NCBI GenBank assembly: GCA_965230225.1
Contig: CBDDKM010000009.1
Span: forward strand, 161,729 to 225,728
Reading direction: 5' to 3'
Source of the DNA: CALSMU01 sp965230225
GTDB lineage: Bacteria; Bacteroidota; Bacteroidia; Flavobacteriales_D; Parvicellaceae
Length of the DNA: 64,000 nucleotides
The notes under the pieces are model-generated. The model made no database searches and had not been told where the DNA came from. It saw only the letters and a list, made by a program, of their open reading frames with translations. A program made the position numbers and the translations under genes. This document shows, one piece after another, positions 52,801 to 60,407 of the stretch. Each line of letters opens with the position of its first letter. Positions within the stretch are counted from its first letter, which is position 1.

Positions 52801-55665
52801 ACAGTTACCGATGCTTCTGGATGTAGTAATATTGATTCTGTTACGGTTACCGTTAACACACTTCCGGTAATCACCATTTCTAATGATACGACCATCTGTA
52901 TTAACGATACCATATCCCTTACAGCTGGTGGTGGTGACACCTACAGTTGGAACCCAACTGCTACGCTGGGTACTCCTTCTCAGGCTACAACTACAGCTTT
53001 CCCTGTTACAACCACTACTTACGAAGCCATCGTAACGGACCTTAATGGTTGTGTAGACAGTGCTGAAGTTGATGTAACTGTTCAAACACTTCCTGCTGTG
53101 GATGCAGGACTGGATGTAGACATTTGTTTTGGTGATACCATTCAACTGACTACAACTGGTGCTACAGGATACACCTGGGCTCCGGCTGACTCTATTTCGA
53201 ACATTAACATTGCCGATCCTCTGGTTTGGCCTTCGGATACCACTGAGTACATTGTTACTGGTGCTGATGGACTGAACTGTATCAACACTGATACCGTTGT
53301 GGTTAATGTAAACCCACTTCCTACTCCTGATGCAGGACCGGATCTTTGGGTTTGTCCTGGTGATCAGGTACAAATCAATGCAACCGGTGGAGGAACTTAT
53401 AGCTGGTCGCCAGCTACAGGGCTTTCTGATCCTAACATCGATAACCCAATGGCAGGTCCTGCCGATACTACCATCTACATACTTTCAGTAACCGATGGTA
53501 ATGGATGTATCGATACTGATACCATGACTGTATTTGTTAATGCTACCGTTCCTACTGATGCTGGTACTGATACCACCATTTGTGAGGGAGACACCATTCA
53601 AATTGGTGGAGCTCCTACTTCGGTAAATGGTACCACTTACTTCTGGACCCCTGCTGGCTTGGTAGACGATCCTAATGTGGCTAACCCAATGGCATTCCCA
53701 ACGGTGGATACCTGGTTCTATGTAGCCACTACTAACGACACTTGTTCGGGACTGGATTCTGTTCTGGTAACAGTTAATCCTTATCCATTGGCTAATGCTG
53801 GTGCAGATATTCAAATTTGTATTGGTGATACGGCTCAACTGGGAGCTACAGGTGGAGTTTCTTATGTATGGACTCCTGACCTTGATCTTTCTGATGACAG
53901 CATTGCTGGTCCTCAGGCATGGCCGATGGACACCACTGCTTATGTGGTAGCAGTAACTGATGCTAATGGATGTACTCAAACAGATACCATGGAGGTGATT
54001 GTTAATCCTCTTCCTACGGTGAGTGCAGGAGCAGATGATGCCATTTGTTTGGGAGACACTGCTCAACTATCGGCTTCGGGTGGTGATCTTTACACATGGA
54101 CTCCTACAGACAGCTTGAGTGATGCCAACATCTTTGATCCGATGGCATGGCCTACAGCAACGACTGATTACATGGTTACAGTAACTGATTCGAACGGATG
54201 TATCAACTCAGATACCATGACGCTTACAGTAAACTCTCTTCCTGTGGTGGATGCAGGATCAACTGTTAACTTCTGTATTGGAGACTCTGTACAATTGGGA
54301 GCTTCTGGTGCTGATACTTATGTATGGAACCCAACTACTGACCTTTCTGATCCAAACATTGCTGATCCGTGGGTGTCATCTGTATTTACTCAAAACTATA
54401 TAGTAGAAGGAACTGATGGGAATGGATGTCAGAATACAGATACAGTTCTTGTAATTGTAAACAGTTTACCTCTGGTTAACGCCGGAGCAGATGTACAAAT
54501 TTGTATTGGAGACTCAACCCAGTTATTAGTAACAGGAGCTGATGATTATAGCTGGAGTCCAATCACTGGCTTGTCTGATGCTACAATAGATGACCCTTGG
54601 GCATCTCCAACTGATACTACAGAATATGTGGTAATTGGAACCGATGGAAATGGATGTGTGAATACTGATACCATGATGGTAATTGTGAACCCACTACCTA
54701 ATGCGGTGGCTGGACCGGATGTAGATATCTGTCTGGGTGATTCTACTCAATTATCCGCAACAGGAGGTGTAAGCTATGCCTGGATACCTTCTATGTATGT
54801 TACCGACTCTACTTTAGCTGATCCAATGGCATTTCCGGATACAACCATGAACTTTACTGTAATGGTAACCGATAGCAATACTTGTATCAATTACGATACA
54901 ACTACTGTAAATGTATTTAGAGTATCTACTATTCCGGATACCACCATTTGTAATTATGATAGTGTTCAGCTGGCAGTTTATGGATCGCCGGGGAATACTT
55001 TCTCGTGGACACCTACAACGGGACTTACCAATCCTGCTATCGATAACCCTGTCGCAACACCTAACAATACTACCACTTATACGGTAACTGTTACTGATAT
55101 TGCTGGGTGTGTAGATCAGGCAAGTGTGGAAATAACAGTAAATGATGTTCCAGATCCAGAATATACTTTTACCGTAGAGCCGGGGTGTGACGGGATAGTC
55201 GTTGATATTACGGATAATAGCTCTCTTACGGATTCTTACCAATGGTTATTCAGCAATGGAGAATCTAGTCAGGAAGTTAACCCAACGGTGATATTCGAAT
55301 ATGGAAATGATTATACAATACAACTTATTGCAAGCAATAATTATGGTTGTGAAAGCATAATGGATACAACAGCATTAGCTGGAGATTTTGAAAGCTATTA
55401 CGATATTTTAATACCAAATGTATTTACACCTAATGGAGATGGAGATAATGATCAGTTTTGGGTACAAGTTCCCGGGCATTTACCGGATTGTTTAGAACTA
55501 ACGGTATATAATAGATGGGGGCAGGTAATGTTCAAGTCTGCCGGGTCTGTAATTGTATGGGATGGTAAAACAACTAATGGAGAAGATGCACCGGAGGGAA
55601 CATATATGTTTACCATAGAGATTAAGGAACTAAGGTACAATGGTACCATGATGCTATTTAGATAA
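49855..55665 (+). CDS. Giant T9SS type B (gliding-associated) secreted repeat protein
   Basis: 1936 residues with a signal peptide ending at MSAS. An N-terminal Cys-rich region (GGNITYECIGPNQY, DCGTNF, SCCRNAS) is followed by Ig-like domains to about residue 930. Then come eleven tandem units of 76 residues with the pattern xxxICxGDxxQL..GxxYxWxPxxxLSDPxI..TVTDxNGCxxxDTxxVxVN (residues about 933-1768), each with two Cys that could form a disulfide. The last 90 residues are a type B gliding-associated sorting domain (YDILIPNVFTPNGDG, NRWGQVMF, GTYMFTIEI). An adhesin or surface filament role is inferred. Confidence 0.94.
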   Translation: MKRILTLIFTLFLMLNMSASHIPGGNITYECIGPNQYILTLTLFEDCGTNFITNANQNVGVLNDCGYTLSNISLPNTVFQEEVSQLCDSQLPFSECNGGSMPGIYMHVWQDTITLPGPCDSWTFYHTSCCRNASDNLIGTGNNFYFETVLNSQTAPCNTSPAVTTQMIPYVCVNQPTVYNLGVYEPDGNTMTYTLVEALLSNGNPVPYQPPYTGLEPITGMTLNSLTGDLSFTPTVAGNFVVAVLVEEFDDQGNLVGSLLQDFQFEVITCPANTNPVEPAGITNYVGQGSMIAPNEIEMCVGDTFCFELEFTDLNAGDSIFISSNIALALPGATFNQLTWQSPAVAEVCWTASSAVASPTSVVFNARDNACPMFGITFYPIVVNIIESTDAGPDQTICAGDSAVLNVTGGANFVWHALPGGDTLMNGITFGCDTCQNTYAKPAITTTYVVTSDLSGGCTNTDTVTINVVPDFTYSLTQSNTSTCINSEIYIQSVPNPAGSYTYTWSPPTFLDDPTISNPTVTPTAAGNYTYAVEIEAPTGCTKYDTISISVAPHYSPDFSITGLPANIVCGDTVDLETTLNTTTPVCGPSAIPVCQAPMSQYTIGIATDTNTVTTMPAPFGNWYRNNKQQYLFLASELQAAGLVPGKIVQVSFEVTTLNGATTYDNFTINMGCTSSSALTGWEAGLTEVFSPQNVVVATGWNILTFTTAYEWDGVSNIVIETCYNNLSVPFTQNSQSPMMATTFNSSSYYQSDAVAACPTTIAPIIQALRPIIRFSNCSMVPDPANYTFEWTPPLDVDDPTAQNTFATPQSDVTYQMVVTDINGGCTDTATVAIVVECCDSPIPTVTNVSCFNANDGQVEVQPVSGAPGPYTVELVDPLTMTVLQTDPGVMTTTTFTGLGPGNYLITALDGTGCMADTLITITEPPLLSISVSNDTAICIGDSVELSAFGGTGYSWSPTTNLSDPTSANTWYTGTTTQEFFVTVTDASGCSNIDSVTVTVNTLPVITISNDTTICINDTISLTAGGGDTYSWNPTATLGTPSQATTTAFPVTTTTYEAIVTDLNGCVDSAEVDVTVQTLPAVDAGLDVDICFGDTIQLTTTGATGYTWAPADSISNINIADPLVWPSDTTEYIVTGADGLNCINTDTVVVNVNPLPTPDAGPDLWVCPGDQVQINATGGGTYSWSPATGLSDPNIDNPMAGPADTTIYILSVTDGNGCIDTDTMTVFVNATVPTDAGTDTTICEGDTIQIGGAPTSVNGTTYFWTPAGLVDDPNVANPMAFPTVDTWFYVATTNDTCSGLDSVLVTVNPYPLANAGADIQICIGDTAQLGATGGVSYVWTPDLDLSDDSIAGPQAWPMDTTAYVVAVTDANGCTQTDTMEVIVNPLPTVSAGADDAICLGDTAQLSASGGDLYTWTPTDSLSDANIFDPMAWPTATTDYMVTVTDSNGCINSDTMTLTVNSLPVVDAGSTVNFCIGDSVQLGASGADTYVWNPTTDLSDPNIADPWVSSVFTQNYIVEGTDGNGCQNTDTVLVIVNSLPLVNAGADVQICIGDSTQLLVTGADDYSWSPITGLSDATIDDPWASPTDTTEYVVIGTDGNGCVNTDTMMVIVNPLPNAVAGPDVDICLGDSTQLSATGGVSYAWIPSMYVTDSTLADPMAFPDTTMNFTVMVTDSNTCINYDTTTVNVFRVSTIPDTTICNYDSVQLAVYGSPGNTFSWTPTTGLTNPAIDNPVATPNNTTTYTVTVTDIAGCVDQASVEITVNDVPDPEYTFTVEPGCDGIVVDITDNSSLTDSYQWLFSNGESSQEVNPTVIFEYGNDYTIQLIASNNYGCESIMDTTALAGDFESYYDILIPNVFTPNGDGDNDQFWVQVPGHLPDCLELTVYNRWGQVMFKSAGSVIVWDGKTTNGEDAPEGTYMFTIEIKELRYNGTMMLFR
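52651..55158 (+). repeat. Eleven in-frame 228-bp tandem repeats
   Basis: Repeats of 76 codons with a conserved ICxGD start and NGC near the end. The units are diverged at DNA level and in frame, so expansion or contraction by recombination would change repeat number without frameshift. Two further diverged units precede them. Confidence 0.85.
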
Positions 55666-55669
55666 TAAA

Positions 55670-55697
55670 AAAGCCCTGACGAATTCGTCAGGGCTTT
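55670..55697. terminator. Perfect 28-bp palindromic terminator
   Basis: AAAGCCCTGACGAA and its exact complement with no loop bases between them. It lies between the convergent 49855 and 55705 genes. The A-run at the left provides a U-tract for the minus strand, and the plus strand has CTTTAATC and then five T. Confidence 0.85.
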
Positions 55698-55704
55698 AAT
55701 CTTT

Positions 55705-56148
55705 TTAGGAATCTTCGGGTTGAATTTTTTCATCAACCGTTTCGATGGCTTTACTAACTCCGGTTAAGAACGAAATGGTTTTATCCAGTACATTGTCCAG
55801 TACTCCTTTTTCCTTTGCAAATTTCTCAACAAAGCTTAGCACAGAAATTACCTTATCTACTTTGTCATCGATTTCATCAAGCAGATCGGAAATGTTTTTA
55901 AGCTTTTCATCTAATTCTGCCGGGTTGGAGGTGGTGTTATAAATACTATCTCCTGATTCGATAGCTTTTTCTAATTTTTTGTCAGCTCTTTTTCCCGTTA
56001 ATTTCGTGTTTTTAACCACTGTAAGAACCTCTTTAATTTTGGGCCAATAATTGTTGAACATTTGAGCTACATCATCTGCATTCTTTACATTTTCAGTAAG
56101 TCCTTCCAGGGATTTTAGATCTTCTTTAAGGTTGGCGATAGTCGACAT
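55705..56148 (-). CDS. Small all-helical protein, first gene of a five-gene cassette
   Basis: 147 residues from the ATG at 56148 (MSTIANLKEDLKS). An upstream extension of 28 residues has no good start context. The protein is almost entirely amphipathic helix with a polar linker TGKRADKKLEKAI around residue 60. No signal peptide, no membrane segment, no catalytic motif. It is transcribed away from the 56393-58337 genes, with 244 bp between them, so both arms could be regulated from the same site. Family unknown. Confidence 0.78.
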   Translation of the reverse strand: MSTIANLKEDLKSLEGLTENVKNADDVAQMFNNYWPKIKEVLTVVKNTKLTGKRADKKLEKAIESGDSIYNTTSNPAELDEKLKNISDLLDEIDDKVDKVISVLSFVEKFAKEKGVLDNVLDKTISFLTGVSKAIETVDEKIQPEDS

Positions 56149-56202
56149 ATAAATTTGTTTTTTTAGGATTATGTGTTGAATGTAGTCAAAATTTTCAATG
56201 GG

Positions 56203-56332
56203 AAAATTACCACTAAGTAAAATTACCTGCAATCAGGGTATTATTACCCATTTTCAATTTTCGGACTTATTTTTTTGGAAAAGAAAACGTGAAGTTAACG
56301 AATGGTTGTTATATTTAATCACGAAAATTACC
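56203..56332. promoter_or_regulatory. Putative regulatory region of the divergent cassette
   Basis: Contains GGGTA-TTAT-TACCC (56236-56249) and three direct copies of AAAATTACC at 56203, 56219 and 56324. The 12-mer TTATTACCCATT at 56241 recurs exactly at 58549, shortly before the 58581 start codon. Confidence 0.45.
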
Positions 56333-56392
56333 CCCCTTTTCAACGATTCATATCTTGTTGAGGGAAACCCTATTAACCCTAAAAATAAAATC

Positions 56393-56791
56393 ATGGCTGA
56401 GAAAGAAAGCGGAATTGAAAAATTGTTGAAAAAGATTACCGACAAAGCAAGTGAATTAACCACTTTAGAGATCATTACAATTGTTGGATCACCTGAATTT
56501 AAAAAGGTAGGTGGAGATGTGAAACCTGTTATTCAAACTGGAACTGATCAAAAAGCAATAGTTACTTCCATTAACTTAATACAAGGAGATATTACCACTC
56601 AAATGAGTGAGGAGTTTGTTACCGGAGAGTACCAAAGTTTGAGAGAGTATCACGCTAATCGTGAAAAAGAAGGATTTGAGATCATCGATAAAAATATCAA
56701 GGCTATAAAATCTTTAGTGGACCTTGTTTTCCATATAGATGGTAAACCTGAACTAAAAAATAAGTCATCAGAAACTCCAACACCATCTTAG
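56393..56791 (+). CDS. Cassette protein B with QGD module, cytoplasmic
   Basis: 132 residues from the ATG at 56393 (MAEKESGIEKLL); an upstream 65-residue extension is rejected. The middle holds the shared module: INLIQGDITTQM, then EYHANREKEGFEIIDKN. No membrane segment. It ends in a polar Ser/Thr/Pro tail. The next gene starts 8 bp later. No known family; see findings for the relation to the two following proteins. Confidence 0.8.
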   Translation: MAEKESGIEKLLKKITDKASELTTLEIITIVGSPEFKKVGGDVKPVIQTGTDQKAIVTSINLIQGDITTQMSEEFVTGEYQSLREYHANREKEGFEIIDKNIKAIKSLVDLVFHIDGKPELKNKSSETPTPS

Positions 56792-56799
56792 AATAGTAA

Positions 56800-57531
56800 A
56801 TGACTTCTTTAAATAACCGATTGATCAACTTCAGAGAGGATTTACTCTCTCTGGAGGTCAATACCATTATAAAAAGTAATATTACCGGAAGGAAAATGCC
56901 TAATGTAAGGCATGCTCTTATGGATATCAATATTGAGTATTACGAGAAGCTATTGGAGTTCAGAGATGTAATGTTTAAGCAATGCCAGTTGAGTTTTAAC
57001 GTAAGAGATCTTGATGATAATGGTAATGAAACACAGGCTTTTCAAGAACTAAAACAGTACCCGGGAAGTTTAGATGCTTTTATCTGGACCAGAAGAAAAT
57101 CCAATAATTTTTTAAAAGCCATCTTATCTAAGATGGAATCGGATGTTAACTCTACACCGGAACAGTTGGAATTAATGGATGATGCAATGGTTCACCTCAG
57201 AAGAATGAAATACAATTGCGATCAAATTCGAGACGTACTTTCATTAACCACTGATCAGAATAAAGTGGGAAGAGGAGATGTAAATACATCACCCATTCTT
57301 AATCTTAAAGCTAAGTCCATTTCAATTATTCGAAAAATATGGGAAGTGGGAACCGAAGATATTGCGATGCAAACCATTGTTCAATTGGATGGAGATGTTA
57401 TTTCAAGAATTGGGCCTAAGCACGCCAAATCGGATAATCTAAAGCTGTTGGATTTTCATACCAGAGGAATTGATATCTCTCTAAAATACTGGGAGACTAT
57501 CATTAAAATTGTTAAGTCCTTTTTCTCCTAA
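56800..57531 (+). CDS. Cassette protein C, helical with C-terminal DGD module
   Basis: 243 residues. The N-terminal 170 residues are helical, with SNITGRKMPN at about 26-35 and EQLELMDDAMVHLRRMKYN. The C-terminal 70 residues hold the module TIVQLDGDVISRI followed by LLDFHTRGIDIS. No signal peptide. Its stop shares a base with the ATG of the next gene (TAATG). Function unknown. Confidence 0.82.
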   Translation: MTSLNNRLINFREDLLSLEVNTIIKSNITGRKMPNVRHALMDINIEYYEKLLEFRDVMFKQCQLSFNVRDLDDNGNETQAFQELKQYPGSLDAFIWTRRKSNNFLKAILSKMESDVNSTPEQLELMDDAMVHLRRMKYNCDQIRDVLSLTTDQNKVGRGDVNTSPILNLKAKSISIIRKIWEVGTEDIAMQTIVQLDGDVISRIGPKHAKSDNLKLLDFHTRGIDISLKYWETIIKIVKSFFS

Positions 57532-58004
57532 TGAAAGATAGTAGGTGGTCTGATATATTTTATTCCTTTTACATTGGAGGTGTCCAGTATCTTACTCCAA
57601 TTCCTGATACTGAAGAGAAAATTAGTACTCTGGTACAATTCGATGGAGATGTGATCAATACCATTACCAGCGAGGAGGTATTTAACTACCCCGATGTAGT
57701 GGAAGAACATTATGATTTGATTAATTCTAAACTAGGAAAGTTGAAGAATTTAGGAGTACTCATTCGTTCGGTTCAGTTTTCCGCTCCTTTCATTTCATCT
57801 GCATTTTTATTACCTATTAAAGAGTGGGTAAACGAGGGCAAAGCCATATTAGATTTAATTGCTGATCACTGGCACAATATTGTCTGGATTGCTTTTGTTT
57901 CCCTTTTATCTTATTTTCTCCGGCCGATGCTTCGATGGCTCATTCAAAAATTATTTGCCAAAAAGATTCAGGATTTTAGAGCTGGTGGAGAGTGGCTTAG
58001 TTAA
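57531..58004 (+). CDS. Cassette protein D, DGD module with membrane anchor
   Basis: 157 residues. The N-terminal half holds the module STLVQFDGDVINTI and VEEHYDLINSKLGKL. The second half has an amphipathic stretch (SAPFISSAFLLPIKEW) and a strong membrane segment (NIVWIAFVSLLSYFL) followed by a basic region (RPMLRWLIQKLFAKK). So the module is on the N-terminal, probably cytoplasmic, side. Likely the membrane partner of proteins B and C. Confidence 0.82.
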   Translation: MKDSRWSDIFYSFYIGGVQYLTPIPDTEEKISTLVQFDGDVINTITSEEVFNYPDVVEEHYDLINSKLGKLKNLGVLIRSVQFSAPFISSAFLLPIKEWVNEGKAILDLIADHWHNIVWIAFVSLLSYFLRPMLRWLIQKLFAKKIQDFRAGGEWLS

Positions 58005-58058
58005 TAAGTATTGTTCTGGGTCATACTTTATTAACCGGATTAATACTACCTTGCTCTA

Positions 58059-58337
58059 GTGAAAAAATCAGAGGCTGATAAAATCCGGAAATTAATCATT
58101 AAGTACAACGATATACTACTACATTCCATGTCTATTGCAGTATCGGAAGACTTAATCAATCTGATTATCACTAATTACGATGACAAAGAATTTGAATTGA
58201 AAGATTTCATTAAAAGGAAGGAAGAGTTCAAGTCGTTCGTGATCAAAGAGTTTTTACGTCACAACTCATCTTCTGTGGTAGAGGAGCTTAAAAACATGGA
58301 AGAACCTACCGTTCGTTTCGAAAAAAAGGGTAAGTAA
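58059..58337 (+). CDS. Cassette protein E, small charged helical protein
   Basis: 92 residues with a GTG start (58059); no ATG near. Helical, highly charged (DKIRKLIIKYND, FIKRKEEFKSFVIKEFL). The 54-bp gap after protein D and the same direction suggest cotranscription. No known family. Confidence 0.7.
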   Translation: MKKSEADKIRKLIIKYNDILLHSMSIAVSEDLINLIITNYDDKEFELKDFIKRKEEFKSFVIKEFLRHNSSSVVEELKNMEEPTVRFEKKGK

Positions 58338-58580
58338 TACGTTTATTTCAAATTTTGGATCGATAATAATCTAATTCGGTTCAGTAAAGTGCAAATAGTT
58401 ACACTGGGAAACTGAAAAGCCCATTTAGGGAATTCACTGTCAAATTGGGAAATTTTCTCCCTTAGTATTGTATCAAATTGTTTGGTAAACCTGTTTTTGA
58501 TGATGTACTGGGGGAGCGGTCAATAAATCTTAGATTTTTTGCAGTCCCTTATTACCCATTAAAGGCGCAAATCAGCTAAA

Positions 58581-60395
58581 ATGAGTCGAAATTCATTAAA
58601 AAATAAGCCCTCTAATCGCCTTAATTTAAAGAAAGCCTTGATCTATACTGCGGTTGCAGGTACGTCACTTTCATTTCTCGCATATATAATCATTGGATTT
58701 ATAGGAACTGCTGGTATTTCTTACACAGCAAAAGCTATTCCTACACCAGGGTCAGGCCCGGTTATTTCAGGTTATTCTTATAGTCAGGAAATTCAGGTGG
58801 ATCATTCTAAAGTAATGGACACAATCGATATGATAGATTTTCCATTGATGGTGAAGATTACACATCCTGAATTAAAGTCCGTGATAAATGGAGGGAATGT
58901 ACAAAGCGATGATGGATATGATATTGTATTTTCCGGAGCGAATGATAGTCAGTTGGATCATCAAATTGAATCTTATGATCCTACAACAGGAGAATATGTT
59001 GCGTGGGTAAGATTACCCGTATTGTATGCTAACGTTAATACAGAATTTAAAGTTTCTTATGGAAATGCAGCCATTATTTCAGATCCTTCTACAGAAAACG
59101 TATGGAGTGCTAATTATGAGGGAGTATGGCACATGAGTATGGATCCTTCCACGTCATTACAAAATGATTATTCCGGAAACCTTGAGGCAGAATCATTTGG
59201 AAGTATGACTTCTGCTAATCTGGTACCTGGGAAAATTGGAAAAGCAATCGACTTTGATGGTAATAATGATCGTTTTGCAATTCAGAATAAATTCTATTCT
59301 CAAAATGGAGAAATAGCCACTTTAAGTGTTGCCGCCTGGGTGAAAACAACTTACAATCATTCTGCATTTAATAAAAACTGGTCCATCATAGATTTTGACC
59401 GATCTGAGAATTTTAACGTTTATGTACATGGTAATGGTAAAGCTTCATTCAGTACAAGAGGTTCTACCAATGGCATTAATGATTTTCATGCTGGTAATGC
59501 CGGCCAATTAAACGATGGTAACTGGCACATGATTGTTGCCGTATACGATGGATATGATAAGCATATATACATTGATGGTGTACTGGAAGCGACGAAAGTT
59601 AATCCGCATCAGGGTAATCCTCTTGGAAGAGGAAATGTAACTAGATATGGGTATATTGGAGATGGATCAGAGTCTTCTACTTATAATGGAAATAGAAATA
59701 ACAGACACTACGAAGGGCAAATAGATGAAATTCAATTTTTGAGTGTTGACCTTACTGCTGGATGGATTTCTACCATGTTTAATAATCAGTCAGCCCCTGA
59801 AACTTTTATCATATTTGCTGGAGGTGGTCCATTACCAGTTTCATTAACCTCTTTCAATGCTACAATGATGGAAGAAGAAGTATTAGTGAACTGGGAAGTA
59901 GCTTCTCAAATTAATAACGATTATTTTACAGTTGAGCGTTCTGAAGATGGTGAAAACTATGACGAAATTGGAACTGTATATGGAGCAGGAAATTCAAGTG
60001 AGGCGATGCAATACAGCTTTGTAGATGAAGAACCAATACCTGGAATATCCTACTATAGATTACGACAAACAGATTATGATGGTCAATACGAAGTGTTTAC
60101 ACCTGTTGCAGTAGAGTATAAAGTAATTACAGGTGATGTAGCCATTGAGTCTTTTGGCCCTAATCCATTCCACGAGAGAGTAAGATTTAGCTTTAGTAGC
60201 GACACGGAAGGTATGGCAGAGGTGATCATTACCAATATGAATGGCCAACAAGTACACTATGAACAAATCAGGCTAATAGATGGCTATACTGATTATACGT
60301 TTAATCAGGGGTATAATCTTAAGCCTGGAACTTATTTGGTAAACATCATTCAGGATGGAGAGCGGAAAGCTTCTGCTAAACTTCTCAAAAAATAA
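58581..60395 (+). CDS. DUF2341/LamG-domain T9SS type A cargo protein
   Basis: 604 residues. A long basic N-terminus is followed by one membrane segment (IYTAVAGTSLSFLAYIIIGFIG) acting as signal or anchor. Residues about 65-170 are DUF2341-like (DFPLMVKITHPELKS). Residues 180-410 are a LamG/concanavalin-like domain (GKAIDFDGNNDRF, LNDGNWHMIVAVYDG, HIYIDGVLE). A Bacteroidota fibronectin-like region LPVSLTSFNATM..YYRLRQTDYDG comes next, and the tail is a sorting domain (FGPNPFHERV, GTYLVNII). Probably binds a glycan; the ligand is unknown. Confidence 0.9.
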   Translation: MSRNSLKNKPSNRLNLKKALIYTAVAGTSLSFLAYIIIGFIGTAGISYTAKAIPTPGSGPVISGYSYSQEIQVDHSKVMDTIDMIDFPLMVKITHPELKSVINGGNVQSDDGYDIVFSGANDSQLDHQIESYDPTTGEYVAWVRLPVLYANVNTEFKVSYGNAAIISDPSTENVWSANYEGVWHMSMDPSTSLQNDYSGNLEAESFGSMTSANLVPGKIGKAIDFDGNNDRFAIQNKFYSQNGEIATLSVAAWVKTTYNHSAFNKNWSIIDFDRSENFNVYVHGNGKASFSTRGSTNGINDFHAGNAGQLNDGNWHMIVAVYDGYDKHIYIDGVLEATKVNPHQGNPLGRGNVTRYGYIGDGSESSTYNGNRNNRHYEGQIDEIQFLSVDLTAGWISTMFNNQSAPETFIIFAGGGPLPVSLTSFNATMMEEEVLVNWEVASQINNDYFTVERSEDGENYDEIGTVYGAGNSSEAMQYSFVDEEPIPGISYYRLRQTDYDGQYEVFTPVAVEYKVITGDVAIESFGPNPFHERVRFSFSSDTEGMAEVIITNMNGQQVHYEQIRLIDGYTDYTFNQGYNLKPGTYLVNIIQDGERKASAKLLKK

Positions 60396-60407
60396 TACTT
60401 CATCACC

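Noticed and set aside
52651..55158. Repeat block considered as CRISPR-like array or prophage tail
   Set aside because: The repeats are long, in frame and coding; spacers are absent and no cas genes are near.
52159..55242. Several long minus-strand frames opposite the repeat protein
   Set aside because: They mirror the codon pattern of the repeats and have no start context or domain.
56149..56392. N-terminal extensions of cassette proteins A and B
   Set aside because: Both extensions run through the shared regulatory repeats and have no typical protein composition.
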